Origin: Synechococcales cyanobacterium PMM_0036
GTDB taxonomy: Bacteria > Cyanobacteriota > Cyanobacteriia > Elainellales > Elainellaceae
Reading direction: 5' to 3'
NCBI GenBank assembly: GCA_949127645.1
Contig: CASBQM010000126.1
Span: 1-10,056 of the forward strand
Length of the DNA stretch: 10,056 nt
Program-made: the position numbers and the translations under genes
Shown here: piece after piece, positions 1-8,180 of the stretch
Layout of the letters: each line of letters opens with the position of its first letter
How positions within the stretch are numbered: position 1 is the stretch's first letter
Notes under the pieces: generated by a model
Databases searched by the model: none
Seen by the model: the letters and a program-made list of their open reading frames with translations, nothing else
What the model was told of the DNA's origin: nothing

Positions 1-543
1 ATCGCCTTTTCCCCACTGAGCGATCGCTAATGCCACCCAGGGGTGAGGATTATCAGGCTCTAGTGCAGCGGCTTTTTGGGCAGAGGCGATCGCCCAAGGG
101 AATTGTTGCAGCCGTTGATAGGCGAGGCTGAGGTTATAGTGAGGAATTTCGTTTTTGGGTTCTAGCCAGCTTGCCCAAGTATGGGTCAGAACGGCAGCGG
201 CGAGGTCATCGTTAACCAGATACACAATGCCCAGCGCATTGAAGGTCTGGACGTTGTAGGGATCATAGGGAATGGTTTGCTCTAGAACTTGGGCTGACTG
301 GCGATCGCGCTTTGCCAGATGCAGCGTCCAGCCCAGATTCACCCGTCCCTCTAAGTTGGCGGGGCTGAGTTCTACTGCTTTTTGGAAGGCGGCGATCGAG
401 GCAGACAAATCTCCTTGGTCGCGGTAGGTGATGCCCAGCTCACGATAGGTTACGGCTGAGTCTGCCCAGGTGGGTCGGGTGCTAAGGCAGCTTAAGCCCG
501 CTAGAAAGCCAATTATCCACATTTTTTGCCTTTTAATTCGCAT
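1..543 (-). CDS. Exported tetratricopeptide-repeat (TPR) protein, C-terminus beyond the window
   Basis: The 181 codons visible read without a stop to the left edge. Residues 1-27 look like a Sec signal: basic MRIKRQK, a hydrophobic stretch at 9-20, then a likely signal peptidase site after TWA (residue 27). C19 is present but GLSC is a poor lipobox, so a lipoprotein is less likely. After that come regular TPR units at 29-63, 64-97, 98-131 and 132-165, with a fifth starting at 166. Each shows the pattern LG..Y....D...A...F..A..L.P.N and three are exactly 34 residues. TPRs are protein-interaction scaffolds; the partner is unknown. The ATG at 543 overlaps the stop codon of the upstream histidine kinase gene as TGATG, suggesting translational coupling. 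An in-frame ATG at 522 (M8) has the better ribosome-binding site and is an alternative start. The TPR assignment is firm; periplasmic location is inferred. Confidence 0.85.
   Translation of the reverse strand, partial: MRIKRQKMWIIGFLAGLSCLSTRPTWADSAVTYRELGITYRDQGDLSASIAAFQKAVELSPANLEGRVNLGWTLHLAKRDRQSAQVLEQTIPYDPYNVQTFNALGIVYLVNDDLAAAVLTHTWASWLEPKNEIPHYNLSLAYQRLQQFPWAIASAQKAAALEPDNPHPWVALAIAQWGKGD
529..534 (-). promoter_or_regulatory. Possible ribosome-binding site for the internal ATG (M8) of the TPR gene
   Basis: On the minus strand AAAAGG lies six bases before the ATG at 522. The upstream ATG at 543 has only a weak purine stretch in front of it but sits in the TGATG overlap with the kinase stop. 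Start at 543 by coupling or at 522 by this site are both possible; both keep a workable signal peptide. Confidence 0.35.
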
Positions 544-3500
544 CAGTCAGACCTGGTCTTGAGCAGGGCGGCGATCGTTTTGATCAATTCGTTGGGTTCG
601 ATCGGTTTGGCAAGGTGCTGCTGAAATCCGGCTTGGAGCGCCTGCTGATGATTCACTTCTCCAGCGTAGGCGGTTAGGGCGATCGCTAAAACATTTCCGC
701 CTTGCTCTGGCGGCAATGCTCTGATTTGTCGGATCAGCATATAGCCATCCAGGTTGGGCATACCAATATCGCTTAATAGAAGGTCGGGTTTGAATGCCGC
801 TAGGGCTACTAAGCCTTCATGGGCTGATGAGGCGGTCAGGACGATCGCCCCTGACTCCTCTAGCACAAATGCCACAAACTCCCGCGAGTCTGTTTCGTCC
901 TCAATCACTAAAATTCGTAAGCCTGTGAAAGGGTCGTGAGGGGAGCTAGTGCGATCGCCATTGTTCTCCATCGGCGGCTCCTGATTTACTAGGAGCGGTA
1001 GCCTTACCGTAAAGGTGGCTCCTTTGCCTTCGCCAGGACTCTCGACCTGCACGGTTCCTCCATGCAGCTCGACTAGGTGATGAACGATCGCTAGCCCTAG
1101 CCCTAGTCCGCCAAACTTACGGGTGGTTGCTCCGTCTTCTTGCCGGAAGTAGTCAAACACATGGGGCAGAAAATTAGGAGCAATGCCTTTACCCGTATCC
1201 TGGACGGTAATCTGCGCGTGATCGTCAACGCGAGTCAAGCCAATCTCGACATATCCGCCGTTAGGAGTAAATTTCACGGCATTCGAGAGCAAATTCCACA
1301 CGACTTGCTGTAACCGAGCGGCATCTCCTGAGACCTGTATCTCTTCTGGGTCGAGCTGCGTCACGATGTGAATGGATTTTGCTTCTGATGCGAGTTGCAC
1401 GGTTTCTAATCCGGCTCGGATGGTGGCAGCGAGATTGACGGGGCAAGCGTTTAGCCGAAGTTTGCCTTGCAGAATGCGAGAGACATCTAACAGGTCTTCA
1501 ATTAGCTCTGATTGCAGTTTGGCATTACGTTCGATCGTTGCCAGAGCCTCGGCGGTTCGAGCTTCATCAAATTTGCGGGTTTGTAGCAGCTTTGCCCAGC
1601 CGAGGATGGGGTTAAGGGGCGATCGCAATTCATGGGACAGCACGGCAAGAAATTCGTCTTTGATGCGGTTAGCATTCTCGGCGGCTTCGCGGTTTGCCTG
1701 CTCTTGCTGTAAGACGCGCTCCCGATCGCGTTCGAGCTGCACCCGATCGCTAATGTCGTTGGCGATGCCAATTAGCCCAATCACTTCTCCGGCTTCGTTG
1801 CGGTAAGGCGCTTTCATGCCCAAAAACGTCCGAATGCCGTCAGGAGATTCTTCAACCACCTCCATTTGTCCAGATTCCATGATCCGGCGATCGTTTGCCA
1901 TCACCCTAGCAGCATCTTCGAGGTTGGGGTAGAGGTCGCTGTCAAAACGACCGATGACTTCAGCCGCAGATTTGCCCAAAACTTCTAGCGTGGCAGGGTT
2001 GGCAAAAATGATGCGTCCTTGGCGATCTTTGACGAAAATCGGGGTCGGCGCGGATTCATTGATGACGTTCAAAATGGCGTTTTTCTGGCGAAGTTCTTCT
2101 TCAAGCTTTTTAAGTCCGGTGATGTCGGTTGAGGTGCCGTACCATTTACGAACATGACCCTGCTGATTAAAGATGGGAATGGCGCGGGTCAGAAAGTAAA
2201 AATAGCTGCCGTCTGGCTGAATCAAGCGAAACTGTGATTGGTAGGGCGATCGCGTTTCTAGCGCCCGCATTAAGTCGGTTTGAAGCTGCTGAGTATCTTC
2301 AGGCGGCATGATCTGTTGGGTCTGGGTGCGATCGCGGCTCTGCTCTAAAGTTAGCCCTGTGTATTCTGTCCAGCGATCGTTAACAAACTCTAAGGTTCCA
2401 ACTGCATCATACACCCAAACAATTTGCGGCATGGCGTTGGCAAGCTGGCGAAATTCAGCTTCGCTCTGCCGCAGTTCTTCAACGGCTCTTGCCCGTTCGA
2501 TTATCGACCACAGCCGAGACACGATCTCTTGCAGCAGAATCACTTCATCTGGTTTCCAGTGACGAACGTCTCTAGCATTCACGACCAGCAATGCCACCCA
2601 GCGCCCCTCATAGAGGCAGGGAACCCCGATCAGGGCACGAGCGCCAAAGGAAATATAGTTTTCGGCTAAAGGTGCAGTATCAGAATCAGTCGTCACGTCT
2701 GAAACCACGATCGTTTGTCCCGCCTTATACTGGGCTAACAGCCTAGGCAATAGGAAATCTGATAAACGATGAACGCCAACGACACTAGGAACATCTTGCG
2801 ACCGCCAGTCTTGCTCAACGCTCGATAACCCTGCGTCGGCATCAATGTCTTGCCAGACACAGCGATCGACCTGCAAATACTCTCCCAACTGACTCATCGT
2901 TTCCCGCAGCATTTCATCGGCATCCGAGAGTTGCCGCAATCGAGATTCAAGCTGGCTGAGAAACTGTTCGTTTAGCTCAGTTTTCTGGCGATCGTCAATG
3001 TCTGTGTTGGTGCCAAACCAGCGGACGATCTCGCCCTGCCCATCTCGAATGGGTGCGGCACGGGAGAGAAACCACCGATACTCCCCGTCATGGCTCCGCA
3101 GCGGAAAGGTATCTTCCCAGACTTCTCCAGTCTCAAGGTGGTGCCGGAATTTTGTGACGACCCGATCGATGTGGTCAGGATGATGCACAGTTTGCCAGCC
3201 CCAGCCTTCCATGTCTTCTAGGGTAGTGCCCGTATAGTCAAACCAGCGTTGGTTATACCAAAAGATCCAGCCGTCTTTGTCGGTAATCCAGGCAAGCTGA
3301 CTGATGTTGTCTACTAGGGTACGGAATCGGGATTCGCTTTCTTGGAGGGCTGCCTCTGCCCGTTTGCGCACGGCTTCGTCGCGTTTGGCTTCGGTAATGT
3401 CCGTAAGAAAGATCGTTAGTCCAGTAGGAGATGGATAAACTCGATGATCATGCCAGCAGTTCCAGGGTTCATACAGATAATTAAATTGGAGGGGTATCTG

Positions 3501-4151
3501 TTCACGCATTGCCTGCTGAAATTGGACATAGGCTTCAGTGTCAACAGCAGCCGGAAACAGCTCCCAAATATTTTGCCCTAGCAGCGCTGAAGAAGATAGA
3601 TCTACCATTTCACAGTAGCGATCGCTGACATAGGTAAACTGCCAGTGGCGATCGAGGACATAAAATCCATCCTTGATGCTGGAAAGCACTGTTTTCAGAC
3701 GTTGCTCTGATGTTTCTGCCTCAGCCAGTGCAGCTTGCTCTCGACGCATTGCCACCTGCAACGCCAGCAGGTTCTCCCTAGCGTTTTTTAAGGCAGTCCG
3801 CCGCGATTGATTGAGCAAACTAATCAACCCTGCCGCCATCAAGAATGCACCCAGCCGTACAACGGTTCCCAGGTTGAGAACTTTCAGTGAGTAGAATGGC
3901 TCAACGAAAAAATAGTTGATTGCCAGCCCAGACAGAGCGGTTGCCAATAGTCCAGCTTTCCAGTCGCCATACCAGGCGCTCACCATAACCGCCATCAGGA
4001 ACAGGGGCGTTGTAGTGGGACTGAGCCACGACCAAAGCAATAAGGTCGCTCCCAGAGCCAGAGCCACAGAAACGATCGCCACCCCATAGGCACCCATCTC
4101 AGCTTCCCCGATGACTTCTTTTCCCGCTCTCAAAAAGATCTTTTTATCCAC
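543..4151 (-). CDS. Membrane-anchored hybrid sensor histidine kinase (DUF4118, four PAS, GAF, HisKA, HATPase, receiver)
   Basis: A 1202-residue two-component sensor. Four hydrophobic segments (about 22-43, 49-61, 65-82, 97-113) form a KdpD-type DUF4118 membrane domain without large external loops; a helical linker follows (115-150). Cytoplasmic sensing domains are PAS at 151-254, PAS at 273-388 (ending RWFGTNTDI), GAF at about 405-556, PAS at 564-678 (ending KWYGTSTDI) and PAS at 690-803. HisKA starts near 831 with phosphoacceptor H840 in LSHELRSP. The ATPase domain shows the N box (N953, N957), DTGKGI at 985-990 and GLGLGL at 1015-1020. A C-terminal receiver (about 1078-1195) has acidic E1084/D1085, phosphoacceptor D1128, T1160 and K1182. 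No DNA-binding output is present, so phosphate probably passes on to a separate partner. The start is GTG at 4151: an in-frame TAG lies at 4164-4166, and AGAGAG is a plausible ribosome-binding site. The signal sensed is unknown; the GAF lacks an obvious Cys-His bilin site. Confidence 0.95.
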   Translation of the reverse strand: MDKKIFLRAGKEVIGEAEMGAYGVAIVSVALALGATLLLWSWLSPTTTPLFLMAVMVSAWYGDWKAGLLATALSGLAINYFFVEPFYSLKVLNLGTVVRLGAFLMAAGLISLLNQSRRTALKNARENLLALQVAMRREQAALAEAETSEQRLKTVLSSIKDGFYVLDRHWQFTYVSDRYCEMVDLSSSALLGQNIWELFPAAVDTEAYVQFQQAMREQIPLQFNYLYEPWNCWHDHRVYPSPTGLTIFLTDITEAKRDEAVRKRAEAALQESESRFRTLVDNISQLAWITDKDGWIFWYNQRWFDYTGTTLEDMEGWGWQTVHHPDHIDRVVTKFRHHLETGEVWEDTFPLRSHDGEYRWFLSRAAPIRDGQGEIVRWFGTNTDIDDRQKTELNEQFLSQLESRLRQLSDADEMLRETMSQLGEYLQVDRCVWQDIDADAGLSSVEQDWRSQDVPSVVGVHRLSDFLLPRLLAQYKAGQTIVVSDVTTDSDTAPLAENYISFGARALIGVPCLYEGRWVALLVVNARDVRHWKPDEVILLQEIVSRLWSIIERARAVEELRQSEAEFRQLANAMPQIVWVYDAVGTLEFVNDRWTEYTGLTLEQSRDRTQTQQIMPPEDTQQLQTDLMRALETRSPYQSQFRLIQPDGSYFYFLTRAIPIFNQQGHVRKWYGTSTDITGLKKLEEELRQKNAILNVINESAPTPIFVKDRQGRIIFANPATLEVLGKSAAEVIGRFDSDLYPNLEDAARVMANDRRIMESGQMEVVEESPDGIRTFLGMKAPYRNEAGEVIGLIGIANDISDRVQLERDRERVLQQEQANREAAENANRIKDEFLAVLSHELRSPLNPILGWAKLLQTRKFDEARTAEALATIERNAKLQSELIEDLLDVSRILQGKLRLNACPVNLAATIRAGLETVQLASEAKSIHIVTQLDPEEIQVSGDAARLQQVVWNLLSNAVKFTPNGGYVEIGLTRVDDHAQITVQDTGKGIAPNFLPHVFDYFRQEDGATTRKFGGLGLGLAIVHHLVELHGGTVQVESPGEGKGATFTVRLPLLVNQEPPMENNGDRTSSPHDPFTGLRILVIEDETDSREFVAFVLEESGAIVLTASSAHEGLVALAAFKPDLLLSDIGMPNLDGYMLIRQIRALPPEQGGNVLAIALTAYAGEVNHQQALQAGFQQHLAKPIEPNELIKTIAALLKTRSD

Positions 4152-4170
4152 CAGTCGCGCTCTCTACTAA

Positions 4171-4252
4171 CTCCATGCGGTAGCATCGTGGCTCCATGCA
4201 GTGGCATCGTGGCTATGCAGTGGCATTGTGGCTCGATACAGAAACATTGTGA
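4171..4252. repeat. Four tandem ~21-bp units, three with an ATGC-N4-GCAT dyad
   Basis: Units lie at 4171-4191, 4192-4212, 4213-4231 and 4232-4252. Units 1 and 2 agree at 19 of 21 bases; unit 3 lacks two bases; unit 4 is diverged (about 14 of 21 against unit 2). Units 1-3 each keep the short dyad ATGC-N4-GCAT, starting at 4175, 4196 and 4215, so the dyads are 21 and 19 bases apart, close to two turns of the helix. The array ends 20 bases before the GTG start of the kinase gene. This fits tandem binding sites for a dimeric regulator or a repeat in the 5' untranslated leader; which of these is not known. Confidence 0.65.
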
Positions 4253-4353
4253 CCTGATATAGAGAAGAGCGGGCGATCGCGTTCCCAAAGATATTTCTAA
4301 CGCAAATGAGGCTAGCAAAGCATTAAATTAGAGCAAGATCTATACAAGTCTAC

Positions 4354-4384
4354 GAAAAAGAGACGCTACCTGAGTAACGTCTCT
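4354..4384 (-). terminator. Intrinsic terminator after ndhD1
   Basis: Read on the minus strand, AGAGACG pairs with CGTCTCT (7 bp); after one mismatch the stem continues as TAC/GTA around a TCAG tetraloop, and five T residues follow the stem directly. It starts 22 bases after the ndhD1 stop. It should end the ndhF1-ndhD1 transcript and separate it from the kinase gene. Confidence 0.85.
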
Positions 4385-4406
4385 ATGATTTGCTTCTACT
4401 CAGTCA

Positions 4407-5996
4407 TCAGGTTTTGGGTATTGCCGGAGCAATGCGTAGCTTTGAGGCTAGCGTTCTTGGCAGAGCCGGATGCTCAGCAACCTGCGTCAAAGCCTCTCCT
4501 AGCCGAGCAGTAATTGCCAGAGTTTTAACATCATAAATCTGCGTGATCAGCTTGGGGTAGAAGCCAATGCCAATAATCGGCACCAACAGACAGGCGATGA
4601 TAAACACCTCACGGGGTTCGGCATCAGCAAGGATTTGATGCGAGGTTAGCTCCTTATTTTCAGGACCATAGAAAATTTCTCGCAGCATCGACAGCAGATA
4701 AATCGGCGTGAGGATCACCCCGATCGCCGCCAGTAGCACCACAATAATCTTGAAGGGCAAGCCATAGGCATCGCTGGTTGCAAACCCAACAAACACCATC
4801 AGCTCAGCCACAAAGCCACTCATTCCTGGCATCGCTAACGAAGCCATTGAGCAAGCTGTAAACATGGCAAAGATCCGGGGCATCTTTCTGCCCACGCCGC
4901 CCATCTCATCCAGAATTAGGGTGTGAGTGCGATCGTAGGTTGCCCCCACCAAGAAGAACAGACTCGCTCCAATCAGTCCATGAGACACCATTTGCAGCAT
5001 GGCACCGCTCAAGCCCAAGTCGGTAAAGGAAGCTATGCCGATCAGCACAAATCCCATGTGAGAGATGGAGGAATAGGCAATTTTACGCTTGAGGCTCCTC
5101 TGGGCAAAGGAGGTCAGCGCCGCATAAATAATATTAACGATGCCCAAAATAATCAGAATCGGGGCAAAGTAGACGTGCGCCTCCGGCAGCATCTCAACAT
5201 TCATGCGAATCAAGGCATAGCCGCCCATCTTTAGCAGAATACCCGCCAGAAGCATATGCACTGGAGCCGTCGCCTCGCCATGGGCATCGGGCAGCCAGGT
5301 GTGCAGCGGAATGATCGGCAGCTTCACCCCATAGGCGATCAGAAATCCGCCATAGACGAGAAGTTGGAAATTAACCGGATAGTCTTTTTCCATGAGCGAT
5401 CGCATATCAAATGTCACTGTATCGCCGTAGAACGCCATCGCCAGCGCCCCCACCAGGATAAACAGCGAACCCCCCGCCGTGTATAAAATAAATTTTGTCG
5501 CCGCATACAGACGCTTTTTGCCGCCCCAGATCGAGAGCAGCAAATACACCGGGATCAGCTCTAGCTCCCACATTAGGAAAAATAGCAGCATATCCTGCAC
5601 TGCAAACACCCCAATCTGACCGCCATACATCGATAGCATCAAAAAGTAGAACAGCTTTGGTTTTAGCGTCACGGGCCAGGAGGCCAAAATCGCCAGCGTG
5701 CTGATAAATCCAGTCAGCAAGATCAGCGGCATGGATACGCCATCTGCCCCCACCGACCAGCGCAAATCGAGCGACGAAACCCAGGAATAGCTCTCTACAA
5801 GCTGGAGATCAGAGCTAGAAAAATCATACTGGGTATAGAAGGCGTAAACCAGAATGCCAAAATCAATCAATCCCACAATGAGGGAGTACCAGCGGAGCGT
5901 TTTTCCATCTTTGTCGGGAATAAACGGAATCAGCAGGGCAGCCACGATCGGAAAAAGGATTGTAGTGGTCAGCCAGGGAAAATTAGCAGTATCCAT
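4407..5996 (-). CDS. ndhD1: NAD(P)H-quinone oxidoreductase (NDH-1) chain 4, NdhD1
   Basis: A 529-residue multi-pass antiporter-like subunit of the thylakoid NDH-1 complex, which passes electrons from ferredoxin to plastoquinone and pumps protons in respiration and cyclic flow. The sequence is hydrophobic almost throughout, as expected for about 14 helices. Family residues visible are E144 in MWELELIPVYLL, K225 in GVKLPIIPLHTWLPDAHGE, K256 in ILLKMGGY, the run AQRSLKRKIAYSSISHMG (299-316), and E398 in MSGFVAELMVF. The N-terminus (ANFPWLTT, PDKDGKTLRWY) and the length match NdhD1 of the NDH-1L respiratory/cyclic complex, not the NdhD3/D4 forms of the CO2-uptake complexes. The ATG at 5996 gives the expected N-terminus, though no strong ribosome-binding site precedes it. 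It lies 105 bases after ndhF1 on the same strand, the usual cyanobacterial order, and is followed by a terminator. The D1 versus D2 choice is from recalled similarity. Confidence 0.95.
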   Translation of the reverse strand: MDTANFPWLTTTILFPIVAALLIPFIPDKDGKTLRWYSLIVGLIDFGILVYAFYTQYDFSSSDLQLVESYSWVSSLDLRWSVGADGVSMPLILLTGFISTLAILASWPVTLKPKLFYFLMLSMYGGQIGVFAVQDMLLFFLMWELELIPVYLLLSIWGGKKRLYAATKFILYTAGGSLFILVGALAMAFYGDTVTFDMRSLMEKDYPVNFQLLVYGGFLIAYGVKLPIIPLHTWLPDAHGEATAPVHMLLAGILLKMGGYALIRMNVEMLPEAHVYFAPILIILGIVNIIYAALTSFAQRSLKRKIAYSSISHMGFVLIGIASFTDLGLSGAMLQMVSHGLIGASLFFLVGATYDRTHTLILDEMGGVGRKMPRIFAMFTACSMASLAMPGMSGFVAELMVFVGFATSDAYGLPFKIIVVLLAAIGVILTPIYLLSMLREIFYGPENKELTSHQILADAEPREVFIIACLLVPIIGIGFYPKLITQIYDVKTLAITARLGEALTQVAEHPALPRTLASKLRIAPAIPKT

Positions 5997-6101
5997 TGCA
6001 GGTTTCTATAAGCGTTTTGGGATTTAGAAGGGAATGGGGAACGGGGAATGGAGATGGGGAAGCTTTAGGCTCCTTACTCTCCACGCCCTATGCCCCACCA
6101 A
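5997..6101. other. ndhF1-ndhD1 spacer with a G-rich purine tract
   Basis: The 105-base gap between the two ndh genes holds a purine-rich stretch on the plus strand (6026-6062) followed by a pyrimidine-rich one (6070-6100), partly complementary (GGAGA/TCTCC and short flanks), so a weak imperfect hairpin is possible. Four G runs at 6030-6032, 6036-6039, 6043-6046 and 6056-6059 could form a G-quadruplex on the non-transcribed strand. No T run follows, so this does not look like a terminator and the genes are probably cotranscribed. Confidence 0.5.
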
Positions 6102-8180
6102 TTAAGCAATACCAGAAACCAACACCAGACCCAGCACAGCTCCGAACACGATCAGGGCATAAAATTGCACCCGTCCGCTTTCCAGATATTTTAGGGTTTC
6201 GCCCGTCACCAGAGTGACAAACCCCGCCAGGTTGACCACGCCATCCACCAGCCGCACATCGACCTCCAGGACTTGACGCGCCAAGCGCCGACTGCCCTGA
6301 ACAAACACGACATTATAAATGTCGTCGATGTACCACTTGTTCAGCGAGAGCTGATAAAGCGGCTGAATGGCTTTAGCGATCGCCCCCGGATCAATCTTGC
6401 GTTGCAGATACATTAGCACTGCCAGCGAGATGCCGATTAGAGCGATCCCCACCGAGCTACCGCCCATGATCAGAAACTCATTCCAATCCACCTCAGACGG
6501 CACCCCTTTCACAACTTCGCTTGCCGGATGAATAAACGCCTCAAAGTAGTTGGCAAAAGGCGTACCCACCAGACCCACCAGCATCGAGGGAATTGCCAAC
6601 GCTATCAGAGGCAAGGTCATGGCGATCGGCGACTCATGGGGTTCGTGGCTGTGACCGTGATCACCCTGGCTTTCATGAGCTTCCTCATGGTCATCCACCG
6701 TCAGAGCCAGCTCCTGAGGATTCATGGCTCCAGGTCCTAAAGACATACCCATCTTCTGGAACTGCTCCAGCTTGAGCTGCTTCTTGATGTCGGCATCGTT
6801 GCCGCGAAAATCGCCTTCAAACGTGCTGAAGTACATCCGAAACATATAGAACGCCGTGACTCCGGCAGTTAGATACCCCACCAGCCATAGTGCAGGGTTA
6901 ACGGCAAACATGGAGCCAAGGATCTCGTCTTTTGACCAGAATCCGGCAAACGGCGGAATACCGCAAATCGCCAGTGTTCCAATCAAAAAGGTGATAGCGG
7001 TAATCGGCATATGTTTCCGCAGACCCCCCATCAGCCGCATATCTTGCGCCAAGACAGGATCATGACCGACCACGCCCTCCATGCCATGAATCACCGAACC
7101 TGAACCCAAGAACAGCATCGCCTTGAAGAAGGCGTGGGTCATCAGGTGAAACAATCCAGCTCCATAGGCTCCGGCACCCATCGCCATCACCATGTAGCCC
7201 AACTGCGACATCGTAGAATACGCCAAGCCCTTCTTAATATCGTTTTGGGTGATGGCAATACTGGCTCCCAGAAAGGCGGTAAAGGCTCCCGTCCAGGCGA
7301 TCGTATTCATCGCAGTGGGCAGGTTTTCAAACACCGGGTACATCCGGGCGATCAAGAAGACCCCGGCTGCCACCATAGTTGCCGCGTGGATCAGCGCCGA
7401 AATTGGGGTTGGTCCTTCCATCGCGTCTGGCAGCCAGACGTGTAGCGGAAACTGCGCCGACTTGGCAACAGGTCCTAAGAACACCAGGATGGCTAAGAGA
7501 GAGGCGATCGCCACACTCAAAGATCCCGACTCCACCAGACCTTCTAGCCGTAGACCCATCAGATCAAATTCAAAGGTGCCCGTTGCCCAGAACAAGCCCA
7601 GCATTCCCAGCAGCAAACCAAAGTCGCCGACCCGGTTGGTGACAAACGCTTTTTGACAGGCATCTGCGGCGGGTTTGCGATCGTACCAGAAGCCGATCAG
7701 CATGTAGGAACACATCCCCACCTGCTCCCAGAAGATATAGACCTGAAGCAGGTTGGGGCTAATCACCAATCCCAGCATTGACGAGCTAAACAGGCTGAGA
7801 TAGGCATAAAAACGGACATAGCCCGGATCGTGAGCCATGTAGCCGTCGGTGTAAATCATGACAAAAAACGCCACCGTGGTCACAATCACCAGCATCAGCG
7901 TCGTAATGTGATCAACGGTATAGCCCATGGTGAGCCGGAAATCTCCAGCCGATGCCCATTCAATTAGATGAGTATAGGTCTCATGCCCTTGAATCTGGCT
8001 CCATAACAATGCAAAAGACAGAACCATCGTGGTTCCCAGCAAAGACACAATGGACCCCGCACAAAGTTTGCGGAGTTTGTTAACTGCCTTACCGTACGAA
8101 ATCAAACCCAAGCCCAGTATCATCGCGCCTGCCAGCGGCAGGACAGGAATCAACCAGACGTAATCATATAATGGCTCCAT
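6102..8180 (-). CDS. ndhF1: NAD(P)H-quinone oxidoreductase (NDH-1) chain 5, NdhF1
   Basis: A 692-residue membrane subunit at the distal end of the NDH-1 proton-pumping arm, homologous to NuoL/ND5. Recognisable residues: E152 in FWEQVGMCSYMLIGFW, K240 in VAKSAQFPLHVWLPDAMEGPTP (with H247 and D252), H265 in LIHAATMVAAGVFLIAR, TQNDIKKGLAYSTMSQLGYM (311-330), K353 in THAFFKAMLFL and D418 in FWSKDEIL. The N-terminus MEPLYDYVWLIPVLPL is typical of NdhF1. The C-terminal part has the long lateral-helix region of ND5-like proteins (LNKWYIDDIYN near 613) and a final hydrophobic helix (672-692). A variable loop at 496-516 is rich in His and acidic residues. The length is normal for NdhF1 and the ATG at 8180 fits the family N-terminus. 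With ndhD1 downstream it forms the NDH-1L antiporter pair. It is not the NdhF3/F4 type, since no cup genes are alongside. Confidence 0.96.
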   Translation of the reverse strand: MEPLYDYVWLIPVLPLAGAMILGLGLISYGKAVNKLRKLCAGSIVSLLGTTMVLSFALLWSQIQGHETYTHLIEWASAGDFRLTMGYTVDHITTLMLVIVTTVAFFVMIYTDGYMAHDPGYVRFYAYLSLFSSSMLGLVISPNLLQVYIFWEQVGMCSYMLIGFWYDRKPAADACQKAFVTNRVGDFGLLLGMLGLFWATGTFEFDLMGLRLEGLVESGSLSVAIASLLAILVFLGPVAKSAQFPLHVWLPDAMEGPTPISALIHAATMVAAGVFLIARMYPVFENLPTAMNTIAWTGAFTAFLGASIAITQNDIKKGLAYSTMSQLGYMVMAMGAGAYGAGLFHLMTHAFFKAMLFLGSGSVIHGMEGVVGHDPVLAQDMRLMGGLRKHMPITAITFLIGTLAICGIPPFAGFWSKDEILGSMFAVNPALWLVGYLTAGVTAFYMFRMYFSTFEGDFRGNDADIKKQLKLEQFQKMGMSLGPGAMNPQELALTVDDHEEAHESQGDHGHSHEPHESPIAMTLPLIALAIPSMLVGLVGTPFANYFEAFIHPASEVVKGVPSEVDWNEFLIMGGSSVGIALIGISLAVLMYLQRKIDPGAIAKAIQPLYQLSLNKWYIDDIYNVVFVQGSRRLARQVLEVDVRLVDGVVNLAGFVTLVTGETLKYLESGRVQFYALIVFGAVLGLVLVSGIA

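Larger units (their letters stand above)
4152..4406. other. Spacer between ndhD1 and the kinase gene
   Basis: About 255 bases. From the ndhD1 side it holds an intrinsic terminator (4354-4384), an AT-rich stretch (4297-4350) in which the kinase promoter would be expected on the minus strand, one HIP1 site near 4273, and a tandem repeat (4171-4252). No convincing -35/-10 pair could be fixed by eye. A 62-residue frame here is judged non-coding. Confidence 0.6.

Noticed and set aside
1372..1806. Plus-strand frame of 144 residues opposite the kinase HisKA region
   Set aside because: Ser/Arg-rich translation is the expected mirror of the kinase frame; no independent evidence for a gene.
4130..4318. 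62-residue minus-strand frame covering the tandem repeat
   Set aside because: Its apparent repeats (TMPLHGA-like) come only from the 21-bp DNA repeat; it overlaps the kinase start, has no recognisable domain and no clear ribosome-binding site.
4923..5234. Plus-strand frame of 103 residues opposite ndhD1
   Set aside because: It is a shadow of the conserved ndhD1 reading frame, with His/Gln-rich low-complexity translation typical of antisense frames.
7249..7656. Plus-strand frame of 135 residues opposite ndhF1
   Set aside because: It lies wholly antisense to highly conserved NdhF1 core sequence, with no domain of its own.
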